Positions 33,820-46,900 of a stretch of DNA of 64,000 bases are shown in pieces. This stretch comes from Lepas anatifera. Lineage: Eukaryota > Arthropoda > Thecostraca > Lepadidae. The stretch is taken from NCBI GenBank assembly GCA_034440635.1, contig JAOTON010000337.1, forward strand, positions 1,489,501-1,553,500. Direction: 5' to 3'. The position numbers and the translations under genes were made by a program. The notes under the pieces were generated by a model. The model ran no database searches, was not told the DNA's origin, and saw only the letters and a program-made list of their open reading frames with translations. Position 1 is the first letter of the stretch. The number at the start of each line of letters is the position of its first letter.

Positions 33820-35705
33820 GTGGGTGGGGCACAGCCCGCTGTAGCGCTCCGCCAGAGACTCCGTCGGCGACCGCCCGCAGGCCATTAGCCGCACGGGGGC
33901 GTGGCGCCCTCTTTTGCACAGCATTCACACTGCACAAAGCGCCGGCGGCAAATTAGGGGCCAGCCGGGGCCAGCCATTAGCTCTCGGAGGCCGAGCCTCT
34001 GTGGGGCGGCGGTCCGCTACCGGGCCCCGGGGCAGATGCCTGTGCAAGCCGGGCTATCGCGAAATTGGGAGCGTAATCACCTCAGACCGTGAACATCTCT
34101 TAATGTCCTGTTCGACTAAAGAGTATTTATAACTCCATTCGATGGGTGGCTGCCTCCAGCTCTGCAGCAACAGAAGAGAAGACGCTGTGGGTGCAGAATA
34201 GACAGCCCGATCCGTTTGCTCTGCATGTGTCTTGTACGTTGTTGATGTTCACTACGCAGCTACGCTAAATGAAAAACACCACCATATATTTGGAAATTTA
34301 TGAATATGTTTAGATATCGATGCTCTGGAACTGAACTCAAACCACACACGTGCTCAGCTCCGGGTGAACACAATGCCATGGGCTTGGCTACCAGGCGCGT
34401 AACGCATATGCGCTGGTTCAGATGCGGCAATAATGTAAACCAACTCTAATCCAATTGGAGACAACCTACCGCCATCAGAGTACGTACATTTTCCCTGTAA
34501 GATTGAAAATACCCGAACTCTGAGGCGACCAGTTCAGTTAACACTTCCCTGGTCTCGGCGAGAAGAGTCCAAGCGACATGTTCACCGGCCCGGCGCCGAA
34601 ATGTGAGTCTAGGACACGGATCCCGTAATTTGGCGCCGGTGAGAGGAGGGGCGCTGACTCAGAGCAGTCCCCGGCCTGCCGCTGTCGCACACCTGGGGCC
34701 ATCAGCAGGGACAGAGCCGCCCAGCGCCGCCGGAAACAGGCCCCGTCCGGTGCCCGCCGCCCGGCCTCGGCCATTTACGACCCGCCGACTGCCGACGCTA
34801 AACGGTGTCGCCAGCGTCAGAACCCAAACCCCGGACGCCGGACTGCTCCACGTGCTGTTTGGCGCCACTCGACATATTAATTTACCTTTTTGATTAGTTC
34901 TTGCCTTCGAACCTCTGCATTGAATACAGGCTTGATAACAAACCAGTGAAGCGTTTGATAACAACTCTGCTGGACAACCTAGTGTTAGAAGAGAACATAA
35001 CCGTGATCACTCCACATGCGCTGCGGCTGTCGTTCCACGCGATAGATAGGTACATTGCAGCTCCTTACAGCTCACGTGATCACCGCGTACACGAACTCGA
35101 CCGGTGGCAGCAGCCGGGATCCGAGACACGGGCGCGCGCGGAGCCGCCGCGCAGTCCCGCGTCGCATCGCGACGGCGCGGCGGCTGCAGACGCGGCCGGG
35201 ACCACCCAGGGGCCGCCCGACCCGTCTCTGTGTCTGTGTGTGTGGTCGGTCACCTGTCCACTGAGCATGCTGGTCATCTGTGATCTCAGACTGGGCGACA
35301 CAGGTGCGCTTCGCTCGGTCCTCCCACTCCCCTGCAGGTGTCGGACCGTCGATAACCCGTCCTGATAACGTCCCCGTGTTCAGAGAGTGGCCCAACGCAC
35401 AGGCAGCTGCACGTGCACACCCGTGCCGTTCCCTTCCAGGAATTCTCCAGCGCTATTCTCGACCTGTTGATCAGTGTCCCAGCCGGATCGGCGCCGTGCG
35501 TCCATTAGCTGTATCTCTCGCACGGGGGGCTGCGGCGTCGGGGCGGGGCAGGTCACCTGTCCGAGCGGCACGTGCCGACAGCGCCGGACACGTGGCGCCG
35601 GCACACCTGACCGTGGCCTCCAGCCCCCAACGGAAGCGAGCGGGGGAGCTGCGGCAGCGCACCCGACTGCCTGCTGCCCCCGGCCAACGTCACGCGTCTC
35701 AATGG
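33820..35705. other. Series of GC/CpG-rich islands
   Basis: Islands at about 33820-34060, 34560-34865 and 35090-35700 are separated by AT-rich DNA. ATTAG/ATTAAT motifs are embedded or adjacent (33954, 33977, 34876). Overlapping frames on both strands (up to 182 codons) reflect composition. A tRNA-like but degenerate stretch on minus at about 34325-34410 may be a further old SINE head. Confidence 0.4.
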
Positions 35706-35709
35706 AGGG

Positions 35710-36700
35710 GCTATATGTAGCAACGGCGTTCTGAAACGCACAGACAGGACACCACACCAGACCGGATCCCCGACTCGACAGGCGAGATGACATCAGCATT
35801 GGGGCTTTGGGCGCGTCGATACTAAATGTGTGTGCGACATTTAAATCTATTTTCTCCAGACAAGTATATCGCATCTTGCAATTGCGACAGAAACCGACAT
35901 TGAAAATGAATGCCAAATAAAAAGTCAATAACTAGATCCTGTCGCTGCCTTTTCAACACATTGATGGCACAAACACATACTCCCTATGAACAGAAGCCAA
36001 ACAAAAACTAGTCAATTGCTGAACGATTGCCCGTTAAAATCCCGATAGTTAACGTGCAAGCTCATTCAAACCACTGGTGGCTTAGACCATCAAATCGAGC
36101 TGACATATTTCAGTTCAAGTTCAACAGCACCTCCGTGACGCTTTGTATAACGAAAACCCTTTTACAAAATTAAGGAAAACTGTTTGGATGAATGCAACAT
36201 TTACCATGGAATCAATTTGGGTGTGGCACATTTCATCGCTAGAAATTGACTGAAGGTCTGATTTTCCATAAATCCAAACAATCTTAACTTCTCACAACCA
36301 AATCTCACAAAGTAGGTGTAAGCTAGCCGATTCCGGAAATCCGAAAAAATACAAAACGTTAAAAAAATGGCTCAGCCGTCCCAAATTAGCACGTATTTGG
36401 TGCATCTTTCAGCGGAAAAGTCTCTAGGCCAGCCGTAGAAGAGCCTATTCTAGCCACTTCTAGAGACTTGATACATGTCCATCCAAGCGTAACCAGACAT
36501 GCCTGAGGCGCAGCATCCGAACGAAAGGGTGAAGCGGCGCCGGCGAGTCTCCGGCTTTTCTGTCGTCGATGAATGCATACCAGTCAAACGGCACCAGTAC
36601 ACACGCAGCCGAGCGGCAGCGGGGTGACAGAGCGTCTGGGAAAACCAGCCCACCGACAGATCACGCTGCAGCCAGAGCCACGTGAGAACCGGAGAGGACA
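35710..36700. other. Intergenic, no gene seen
   Basis: AT-rich, becoming GC-richer from about 36520 toward the 62-bp array. Nothing recognised. Confidence 0.4.
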
Positions 36701-36704
36701 CGGG

Positions 36705-37075
36705 CTGACCTCGCAGGTGGCAGGTCACGTCACCACGTCAGAGGGTGACGGAAATGACGTGCTCGGCTGACCCCGCAGGTAGCAGGTCACGTCACCACGT
36801 CAGAGGGTGACGGAAATGACGTGCTCGGCTGACCCGGCAGGTAGCAGGTCACGTCACCACGTCAGAGGGTGACGGCGACGATGTGACCGGTTGACCCCGC
36901 AGGTAGCAGGTCACGTCACCAGGTCAGAGGGTGACGGCGATGACGTGCCCGGCTGACCCGGCAGGTAGCAGGTCACGTCACCAGGTCGGAGGGTGACGGC
37001 GATGACGTGCCCGGCTGACCCGGCAGGTAGCAGGTCACGTCACCAGGTCGGAGGGTGACGGCGATGACGTGCCCG
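36705..37075. repeat. Tandem array, 62-bp unit, 6 copies
   Basis: Each unit carries GGCAGGTAGCAGGTCACGTC, then ACCACGTCAGAGGGTGACG and a TGACGTGC end. Copies differ by a few bases (ACCACG/ACCAGG, GAAAT/GCGAT). Each unit holds several TGACG/CGTCA half-sites of the kind bound by bZIP CREB/ATF factors, so the array packs them densely. No protein role is evident. Confidence 0.92.
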
Positions 37076-37079
37076 TGAA

Positions 37080-38820
37080 TGTGAGGGCTCGGCAGATAGC
37101 CCTGATTATCGCAACAACAATGAGCTGGTAAGATGACCGTGTCGACGCCAACCGTGCTGAGCGTTACATAATTGGACATTGAGCTGAGGTGCAAATGGAG
37201 GGTCATGGAAGATGGAGGCTCAGACATCTGGTCCAACACTCAGGTGATATCATAAATTGAGAGACCGCTAGAAATTTGTCAGTTACTGCACACTGCACTT
37301 GTGGAAAACAAGGAAGCAAAAAATAATCATAAACTGATGGAAAGTTAGTGGACGAGGAGAAAACCGCGTATTACTAGTAACATATATCTAAAAAACGGCG
37401 TAAACGCTTTCACCAAAAGCAAAGCAAACCACGTCCACCGCGCACAATGAAATTTCATTCTCTAACAGGGGAGCCATAGTGTGCCACCGATCTACCACAC
37501 CGGTAAATTGATGGAGGTGGGTTCTACCCGATGCTGAAGAACAGCACAGCCCTCACTGGAGCCATCATCACGTTCCTCGCACACTTCCACAAAGTATCGA
37601 CCAGTGTCTCAGTGAAGGCTTCGATCACATCACCTGATGTGGATAAAAAGCTATGGGCCAGTTACATACCAGTTCGCCCAAGGTGTGGGTGTGTTGGGGT
37701 CTTAAGGCGCTTTAGCTACCACTGGTTCCTATGTAGCACGCCAGACAGTGCAAATCAACCAATCTTAACCAAAAACTGGTCTGAATGTCATCCTACACCC
37801 TGTTAGCTGAAAATAGATCTCCTTGGCTCAGCTTTGACTAGATTCGCTGTGCGTGTTTCACTCAGCTGGGGTAGAATATTATATCAAATCCTATCTCCGT
37901 CCGATACAATACAACACTGCAGAACTCCACAGCTGTTCTGTTAGCCAACACAGGAGGCATCGGTGGAAAGAATCGTGCACGGACTGTTCTCAGCTCAGTG
38001 CATCCTGTGCCAGGAAGTGCATACATACTCAAAAGAAGGTCTACTTCCACAGCAGGGCCAGCGACTTGGTTCAGAGCCAGAGCGATAGTGTCCATGGGCT
38101 GCCTATGTGTGACCAAACCAGCGCCATGTGAGGCAGCCCTCCTCCCTCCTACTCCGCCTGCTGCACCACTCCCATCGTTCTTTAGATGGCCTGGCCTGTT
38201 TCAGACTACAGACCGACTCGGCGTCCTATCTGGTCTGTCGCCTGGTCATCTGGTTAAGACTGCGCAGCGGGGCCCCAAGGCTGAGGCATCAAGTGTGCTT
38301 ACACAACATATACCGACAACTTTAATGTTCAATTAAGAAACCAAGGGCAAGATATATTTGACGAAGATGAATACATACTGAAGGCAAATGTTCCGGAAGA
38401 GATAACTCGGCCTGAAAAAATCGTCTCACAGGAGCCATATGGCGAGTGCTACGTGCAAATCTTAAACATATGGATGTCACCGCTCGTTCATACATGAGCA
38501 TACATTTATACACAATTGGGTTCAAATCTCAGCACGCACAAAATGTGTCAATTACGCGATACACTCCCAGCAGGAAAAAAACATTCTAGAGCCGTAGAAG
38601 CTTATACTTGCTTAAGCTAGGATGATTAAGCGGATATTTAATGTTGCATAGATTTCCGCGGAAGTCACTTTAGTCAGGGAAGTTTCAGCAATGTCCCATA
38701 GGAAGCATAAGCGAGGGTCCCATCAGTCGGCTCATTAGTCACCTCCACTCCATCTCTCATTCCTCCACATCCCACATAACTTCTCTCGTGCTTCCACTGC
38801 TTCCTCCATCCCACTCCCTA
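37080..38820. other. Intergenic, no gene seen
   Basis: Mixed DNA. Frames at 37531-37806 and 37862-38336 are open on both strands but match no family I know, and splice sites do not organise them. Confidence 0.35.
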
Positions 38821-38824
38821 TCGT

Positions 38825-40010
38825 CTCTTCAGCTCCCGCCGCTCTTTCCCTCCTCCCTGTGGGCCCTCTCTCTCTGCTGAGTCACCCTAGCCTGGCCGAC
38901 TCGACAGCTCCGCGGGAAGCTCCTCACTCTAATGGCGCAGGGATGATGCGCGCCGGCATGATTAATAACCCAGCCAACCAGCCGATGGCCAATTTGACGA
39001 TAATTTAAGGTGTTAATGACTGTTCGGACGTTGATTGCCGGCGAGAAATATCCATGCAAAGCGATTCATCACCCGCTGCCGACGGACGAAATCTTATCAC
39101 TGGGCTTGCCACTATATCAGCGGCTCAAATGTGAAATGTCTTGAATGCAATCACCTCTGGGCCATCTCTAGTGCCATTCTCACGATCCGTTCTACCAGCG
39201 CGTCTGAAGGACGGGCCATACGTTCTCTCCACTGGCCTCATCTCACCGCCCGGTAGCAGCCTCTCACTCATACTGAGAGCGTGCCAACAAATAAACCATC
39301 TGATAAACCGGTCCTACACCCAAACGTTCTGAGAAAAAGATCACAAAATTGATTTTCTCTCACCGTTTCGGAGAATCATGTAGGATCCAAGAATATTGAT
39401 AAATACTCTCAAGCGCAAGTTTTAATTTGCAAGAGCGTCTACACAGGCAAGTGTGTGGCTGATAACACCAGAATTCTGCGGCGTAAGACTCGGCGTCGTG
39501 ATTTGCGGTGTGAAGTGAACATCTAGGATTTCCAGCGCTGGTGTTACAGAGCTGTTTATTCGAGATCCTCACATACCTGGTCTGCCTGACATACAATGCT
39601 ATGGTTCAAACAGGCCGAGATGGTAATAAGTGATATACCCTTTCACGGTGCAAGAGGGGAGCACGTTCAACTTCAAGTTCGAATACATTTACTATTCCCA
39701 CACCAGGTTCGCCGCCACGGAATTTGTACAGGGGGGGGACGGACCCGGGCTGGTGCTGACCGAGGGAGGCAAATTTTGAGCATATTCGGTACCTGGCAGC
39801 ATTAATGATGATGGGCCAAAAATTGGGGGGACGTCCCCCTCGTTGGCCAGCAGGGGGACGAATTCCCTGTCCCGCCTGCTTTCGGCGCCCATGTCCCACG
39901 CTAGCGCAAAAACTTTAAAATCAACACAAATTCCGCAGCTTAAATCTAGGTACCTCTCTCCCTCACAGAGTACACGTCATTGCAACGGTACATTTTCGCC
40001 CACCAAGTCG
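38825..40010. other. GC-rich patch then intergenic DNA
   Basis: 38830-39030 is GC-rich with GATTAATAACC, CAATTTGACG and GTTAATGAC motifs. 39720-39900 has poly-G runs and inverted GGGGGACG/CGTCCCCC words typical of a repeat fragment. No exon seen. Confidence 0.35.
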
Positions 40011-40019
40011 CGCTCAAGT

Positions 40020-40235
40020 CAGACGGACATGTTGCACCCGGCTTTACGTCTGTGCTCAGAAGCTAACATGCCGAGTTGGCAGGTGAAGTGGCACCGCCAG
40101 CTCTCACCCGGTTGAAGAGGAGCTAACAGCGGCCGAGGTAGGATCCGAACCCAGCATTCCAGCTCAAGACACTGCGTTAAGAATTTAGGACGGCCGAGCG
40201 CAGTTGGCCGTGTCGCAAAAGATCGACTGCCGGTC
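40020..40235 (-). mobile_element. tRNA-derived SINE, copy D
   Basis: On minus, box A-like CGGCCAACTGCGCTCGG (plus about 40195-40211) and box B-like GGGTTCGGATCC (plus 40141-40152) form the head. The body contains AGCTGGCGGTGCCACTTCAC and then CCTGCCAACTCGGC. This lines up with AGTTGGCGGCACCATATGAC in copy E, which places it in the same family. Confidence 0.6.
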
Positions 40236-40690
40236 CCTCCACACGCACGTCGAGCGCTGTAGGAGCGCAAGCCGATGAGGCAGCCGTGCAGGCGGTCAGG
40301 GAGGCGAGTGCATCGGTCAGCTATCGACCACAGAGGAGGCGACCACCCCGGCAGGAGGAGAGACGAGATTTTAATAACCAGCCGCGCCGGCCGGCGCCAC
40401 AATGGAGGCCGCCGCTCCCACGGCCCGGCGCATTTTTCAGCGGCCCGCTTTGTCTGGAATCGGGCCGGAATCACCAGTCGGCCGGCGTTGACTTATCGCC
40501 CACATACGCGTCGCACGTGCACAAAAAGACGCCGCCGGGCCGGCGATACAGTTAATCTCCGCCCAGGCGAGCCGGCACCGCGCCCGACAGTACGGCCGCT
40601 CCGTAAAAAGGCGACTCTGTTCCCGGTATCCGGGCGCGCCAGAAATCGCCAACCGCCTGCAACACATTCAGTTGGCGGGCACACGTTGAT
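40236..40690. other. GC/CpG-rich island
   Basis: CpG-rich, with frames open on both strands (195 codons on plus from 40275) that show no known domain. It contains AATAACC, AATCACC and AGTTAATC words. Possible regulatory island, not called as coding. Confidence 0.35.
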
Positions 40691-40694
40691 GAGT

Positions 40695-41590
40695 CAGAGC
40701 AATCTAGCTTTCAGCGGTTCCGGTGCCGGGTTGTTTGGCTCGTTAGGATGCATCCCTCGTCCAAAAAACGACGCAGATAGTTACCGGGTAACCCATCCGA
40801 ACAGTCACGCCGCATACACCGGTAAATACCGCCGAACAGCTTCAATGCCACAGGTAAAATAGCAAACGGATATACAGGCGCTGGTTTTCATGGTGTGGTT
40901 AAGCTGGGCTTCGCCATGCACATCTCTGAAATTATACTTATTTAAGAAATCATCTAATGGGAATGAGTTCCCTCATTTTCAACTTCATAATACATATGCC
41001 GGGAACCTTCCAGCCCTTGATTACGAGCCGCCACGTAGATATCATTTGGGCGCCAGAAAATCCCTTTACCTAGCTTACACATTGAAAACTTTTCAACGTT
41101 TGGAAGTGTTTCTCCAGCACCCTAAGCCTAAAAGGCATGTTTTTAAGCAAGCATGTGCAATGTTTGGTTCTTTTCATTCTGATAAATGACCCTTGCTTCG
41201 AAAAAGCCCTGTAAAGCATAGGATGGGATTTCCTTCACAAAACTGAGGCGTTTTGGTGTTTGCAAAGGAGGAATCAGTTCACTTCACAGTACTGGAACCA
41301 TATGAGAGGAACGTTGCAGCTAGTTGCAAATATCATAATTTCGTATCTTTGAAACATAAATACTACATAGCTTAGGCTCATGCCTCTCGTGAACGTGCTT
41401 TGTGTTAAAAGCATCTTGATGAAGCGTGGAACTAGTGTTAAAACATCCTTAAGTTAATAACAAGTTTGCTTATAAGTTTGTCTTATTTTTCATTTTAAGG
41501 TATTTAAATCATCTCCATACTGTTCTACGAGCCTATGAGAAGGCTAAAGCACATCTAATATCTTAAAAGAAACTTTTGGGGCTTTACGAA
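40695..41590. other. Intergenic, no gene seen
   Basis: AT-rich, short frames only (up to 99 codons), nothing recognised. Confidence 0.4.
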
Positions 41591-41592
41591 AT

Positions 41593-41752
41593 ATCGACAA
41601 CTGAGGTCATATGGTGCCGCCAACTATCACCCTCTTGGGAGTAGATCATGACGATGGGGAAGACTTATGCAGAATGCCCGCCCTGGGATTTGAACCCAGG
41701 TCAAAGGCATGGAAGCCGAAAGCTCTACCCCAACGCTACCGCATCCCCCACT
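41593..41752 (-). mobile_element. tRNA-derived SINE, copy E
   Basis: On minus the head begins GGGGGATGCGGTAGCG and has box B GGTTCAAATCC (plus about 41687-41697). The body contains AGTTGGCGGCACCATATGAC, then CTCAGTTGTCGATA and AAGCCCCAAAAG. It is the clearest copy of the family core in the window. The anticodon region is not that of a normal tRNA. Confidence 0.7.
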
Positions 41753-41754
41753 TT

Positions 41755-42790
41755 ATATTTTACCGTCACCTTTTAATGTGGTTTTTATTAACATTATTTC
41801 AAAAATTTGACACACAAAAATTTTTCAGAAATCCACACCCTGTATGAATGTATAAAGATATAAATATACATACATCGCGTCGGCATGCTCCCCTTTTTTC
41901 ATGCACCCGCTTGGAAACATCAGGTGATATATGTTACAGACACGAGCGTCCCACCCCCTGGCGAGGACGCCCTCGAAACAACCACATTCCAACAGTAAAC
42001 GGCGACCATCGCAGCCGAGTGCAGCGCAACACACCCTGCAAAGGTCAGGGGTCAGCCGGCACGTGCATGACCCGTGACCCCACCAGCGGCCGCTCGCCGC
42101 CAACAACGAATAAAACGCCGCACAGACGGCCGCACCCACAAAAGAAGATTGATCATTCAATCGGTTATTGGGCATGATTACACGGTGACCGGGCGCCCCG
42201 ACTGTAACCACATGTCATGTCTAAGCCAAGCCCCGCCGCGGCTTCGTGGGACCGCTCGCCCGGGCTGAGTTCGGATTCATCGTTTCCTGAGCCGGCCGTA
42301 ATGCCGACCATCACGCGCGTCTGCCGAGGGAGCGTCGTCGCCGCTGATGGTGGACATCATTCGCCGGTGAGGGCGGCAGGTAACGCGGCCGGCTACCCAC
42401 TGTCCCGGTAATGACCAGATCGCTCACCCACGGTTAGCGCCGGCCGATCGTTACCAGCACAGCGCCGGTTACCGGGTGGCGAACTACCAGCTGGTGGACG
42501 ACACTCGGTCAATGGGGCCCCCGGTGCACGCGACCCCGCCGACACACGCCAGCGGCGACGGCGCGTTCTGGCCGGCGGCCGCCGCTGCGCCGCTCTAATG
42601 GCAGTTTAATGCACGGGTCGCACGCTACACCTGGACATCTTCATCAGCACGGTAAACAAATGGAAGACGAATGCTAATGGGCTGTCTGTGAACACGTGCA
42701 GACCTGCAGCGTGCGCCGCCACGGTGATACGGCACTCCCCGGCCCCTGCAAGGCACGGCCGAGCCCGGAGAAAAGCATAACAACATGCTG
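41755..42790. other. GC/CpG-rich island
   Basis: CpG-rich from about 41950 to 42780, with TAATGG/CTAATG motifs near 42595 and 42676. Frames of 64-128 codons on both strands are not recognisable as protein. Confidence 0.35.
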
Positions 42791-42794
42791 ATAG

Positions 42795-43970
42795 GACGAG
42801 GAAGTTGTAATTTGACCTTCAGAGTCAGATATCATACTCAATACTCAATGCGAAAGCAGTTCGCAGGTTCTGTCTTGCCTTCAGTCAGCACAATGGTACA
42901 TCATCGACTACGGAAAAACCGAGGCGGGTTAATGCTTGTGGCTAACACAAGATGAAAGTTATTTTCCGGTTAAAGCAGCACGTGTCATATCAAGCCCTAA
43001 ATCTGAATCAAGCCGGGACGCTTAACCCGCCACCGCCTGGAATCTTTTCGTACGCACCACCGCCATATGAGGGGAGGGGTACGATCGAACCTCCTACAAT
43101 CTCGGGAAACGGAAGTGGTACGGAAAAATATAACGGCGCTGGAAGCGTCTTACCGTCTTCTACTCTGCAGCCGGGTTCAAACCATATCCGTTGACCCGTG
43201 ACGTCTCAGTGTGCCAAAATATGTCGAATTTATACCAATTTCCTGAAAACTACCCAATCCATGCGGAATCACTGATTCAAGAACATAGAATACACAATGT
43301 TGGGAGGAATGACTTGCTTTGGTTTAAGATATTGGTGAATACTGAAAAAATGGTCAGTAGACAGCCTAATGACACCTCAAAGCCCTATCGTCTCCTGCTA
43401 AATCCAAGTAGTTACTCGACCAAGGTTTCCAGTAATTCCAACATCACAATTCTGGAGAGCAGCCTTCGTACAGCATAAGCCTCCTCGAACAAAATCTACA
43501 GAGAATTAGGGAAATAAACATTTCTATGAATGGAGAGCTGCAAACCTGAATATACTGAACAATGAGGGGCTTCTTAGGCAGCATCCCCGAGTTACGGAGT
43601 TCATAGATTATGGAATGTCGAGGCAATATTGACTCACAACCTAGTGCAGTTCATGCGTGGTGTGGGCTAGCTCTTGAGCACGCGAGCTTCCACCTCCAAA
43701 CACCGATTCTTTCATACTGCAAAACCTGATACCAAACCAAAGTCACAATCAGCACTGGTGCAGTACCGGCGGCGGTATATGCGGGGTCAGTCGCCCGTGG
43801 CGCCGTCTATCGGCAGCAGCGGCAGCGGGGGTCAGGCCACCCGTGGCGCCATCTATGGAGGCGGTGGCGGACCACCAGCACCGCAACACCGGCGGCGTTC
43901 GATACCGATCGGCGCAGCAGGTCGGGGGCGCCGGCCGCCGCGGCACCCCCGACGCCTGCTGGTCTGTTCA
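42795..43970. other. Intergenic leading into the large array
   Basis: AT-rich to about 43690, with a tRNA-like box B match GGGTTCAAACC near 43172 (plus) that is too weak to call. GC-rich from 43760, with two copies of a GTGGCGCC(A/G)TCTAT word (43797 and 43843). Confidence 0.35.
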
Positions 43971-43974
43971 TTTG

Positions 43975-46900
43975 TCACCCGGACACACGCCCACCGGCTA
44001 TACACCGGGTCGCCTCAGCCACACTGTGCCCCCCTCACACCAGCAGAGATAGAAACCCGCCGGCTACACATCGGGTCTCCCCGGCCACACTGTGCCCCCC
44101 TCACACCAGCAGAGATAGAAACCCGTCAGCTACACACCGGGTCGCCCCGGCCACACGGTGTCCCCCTCACTCCAGCAGAGATAGAAACCCGCCGGCTACA
44201 CATCGGGTCTCCCCGGCCACACGGTGTCCCCCTCACTCCAGCAGAGATAGAAACCCGCCGGCTACACACCGGGTCTCCCCGGCCACACTGTCCCCCTCAC
44301 ACCAACAGAGATAGAAACCCGCCAGCTACACACCGGGTCTCCCCGGCCACACTGTGCCCCCCTCACTCCAGCAGAGATAGAAACCCGCCGGCTACACACC
44401 GGGTCGCCCCGGCCACACTGTGCCCCCCTCACTCCAGCAGAGATAGAAACCCGCCGGCTACACACCGGGTCGTTCCGGCCACACGGTGTCCCCCTCACTC
44501 CAGCAGAGATAGAAACCCGCCGGCTACACACCGGGTCGCCCCGGTCACACTGTGCCCCCTCACTCCAGCAGAGATAGAAACCCGCCGGCTACACACCGGG
44601 TCGCCCCGGCCACACTGTGCCCCCCTCACTCCAGCAGAGATAGAAACCCGCCGGCTACACACCGGGTCGCCCCGGCCCCACGGTGTCCCCCTCACTCCAG
44701 CAGAGATAGAAACCCGCCGGCTACACATCGGGTCTCCCCGGCCACACGGTGTCCCCCTCACTCCAGCAGAGATAGAAACCCGCCGGCTACACACCGGGTC
44801 TCCCCGGCCACACTGTGCCCCCTCACTCCAGCAGAGATAGAAACCCGCCGGCTACACACCGGGTCGCCCCGGCCACACGGTGTCCCCCTCACTCCAGCAG
44901 AGATAGAAACCCGCCGGCTACACACCGGGTCGCCCCGGCCCCACGGTGTCCCCCTCACACCAGCAGAGATAGAAACCCGCCGGCTACACACCGGGTCGCC
45001 CCGGCCACACTGTGTCCCCCCTCACACCAGCAGAGATAGAAACCCGCCGGCTACACACCGGGTCGCCCCGGCCACACTGTGTCCCCCCTCACACCAGCAG
45101 AGATAGAAACCCGCCGGCTACACACCGGGTCGCCCCGGTCACACGGTGTCCTCCCTCACTCCAGCAGAGATAGAAACCCGCCGGCTACACACCGGGTCGC
45201 CCCGGTCACACGGTGTCCTCCCTCACTCCAGCAGAGATAGAAACCCGCCGGCTACACACCGGGTCTCCCCGGCCACACTGTCCCCCCTCACACCAACAAA
45301 GATAGAAACCCGCCGGCTACACACCGGGTCTCCCCGGCCACACTGTGTCCTCCCTCACTCCAGCCGAGATAGAAACCCGCCGGCTACACACCGGGTCGCC
45401 CCGGTCACACGGTGTCCTCCCTCACTCCAGCAGAGATAGAAACCCGCCGGCTACACACCGGGTCTCCCCGGCCACACTGTGTCCTCCCTCACTCCAGCCG
45501 AGATAGAAACCCGCCGGCTACACACCGGGTCGCCACGGCCCCACGGTGTCCCCCTCACTCCAGCAGAGATAGAAACCCGCCGGCTACACACCGGGTCGCC
45601 CCGGTCACACGGTGTCCTCCCTCACTCCAGCAGAGATAGAAACCCGCCGGCTACACACCGGGTCTCCCCGGCCACACTGTCCCCCCTCACACCAACAAAG
45701 ATAGAAACCCGCCGGCTACACACCGGGTCTCCCCGGCCACACTGTGTCCTCCCTCACTCCAGCCGAGATAGAAACCCGCCGGCTACACACCGGGTCTCCC
45801 CGGCCACACTGTCCCCCCTCACACCAACAAAGATAGAAACCCGCCGGCTACACACCGGGTCTCCCCGGCCACACTGTGTCCTCCCTCACTCCAGCCGAGA
45901 TAGAAACCCGCCGGCTACACACCGGGTCGCCCCGGCCCCACGGTGTCCCCCTCACTCCAGCAGAGATAGAAACCCGCCGGCTACACACCGGGTCTCCCCG
46001 GCCACACTGTGTCCTCCCCTCACTCCAGCCGAGATAGAAACCCGCCGGCTACACACCGGGTCTCCCCGGCCACACTGTCCCCCCCTCACACCAACAAAGA
46101 TAGAAACCCGCCGGCTACACACCGGGTCTCCCCGGCCACACTGTGTCCTCCCTCACTCCAGCCGAGATAGAAACCCGCCGGCTACACACCGGGTCGCCCC
46201 GGCCCCACGGTGTCCCCCTCACTCCAGCAGAGAGAGAAACCCGCCGGCTACACACCGGGTCGCCCCGGTCACACGGTGTCCTCCCTCACTCCAGCAGAGA
46301 TAGAAACCCGCCGGCTACACACCGGGTCTCCCCGGCCACACTGTCCCCCTCACACCAACAAAGATAGAAACCCGCCGGCTACACACCGGGTCTCCCCGGC
46401 CACACTGTGTCCTCCCTCACTCCAGCCGAGATAGAAACCCGCCGGCTACACACCGGGTCTCCCCGGCCACACTGTCCCCCCTCACACCAACAAAGATAGA
46501 AACCCGCCGGCTACACACCGGGTCTCCCCGGCCACACTGTGTCCTCCCTCACTCCAGCCGAGATAGAAACCCGCCGGCTACACACCGGGTCGCCCCGGCC
46601 CCACGGTGTCCCCCTCACTCCAGCAGAGATAGAAACCCGCCGGCTACACACCGGGTCGCCCCGGTCACACGGTGTCCTCCCTCACTCCAGCAGAGATAGA
46701 AACCCGCCGGCTACACACCGGGTCTCCCCGGCCACACTGTCCCCCCCTCACACCAACAAAGATAGAAACCCGCCGGCTACACACCGGGTCGCCCCGGCCC
46801 CACGGTGTCCCCCTCACTCCAGCAGAGATAGAAACCCGCCGGCTACACACCGGGTCTCCCCGGCCACACTGTGTCCTCCCTCACTCCAGCCGAGATAGAA

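Noticed and set aside
34325..34410. Sixth tRNA-derived SINE copy on minus
   Set aside because: Box A-like TGGTAGCCAAG is present but box B is degenerate and the family core was not found.
41680..41752. Functional tRNA gene
   Set aside because: Box B is intact but the arms do not form a proper cloverleaf, and the head is fused to a SINE body.
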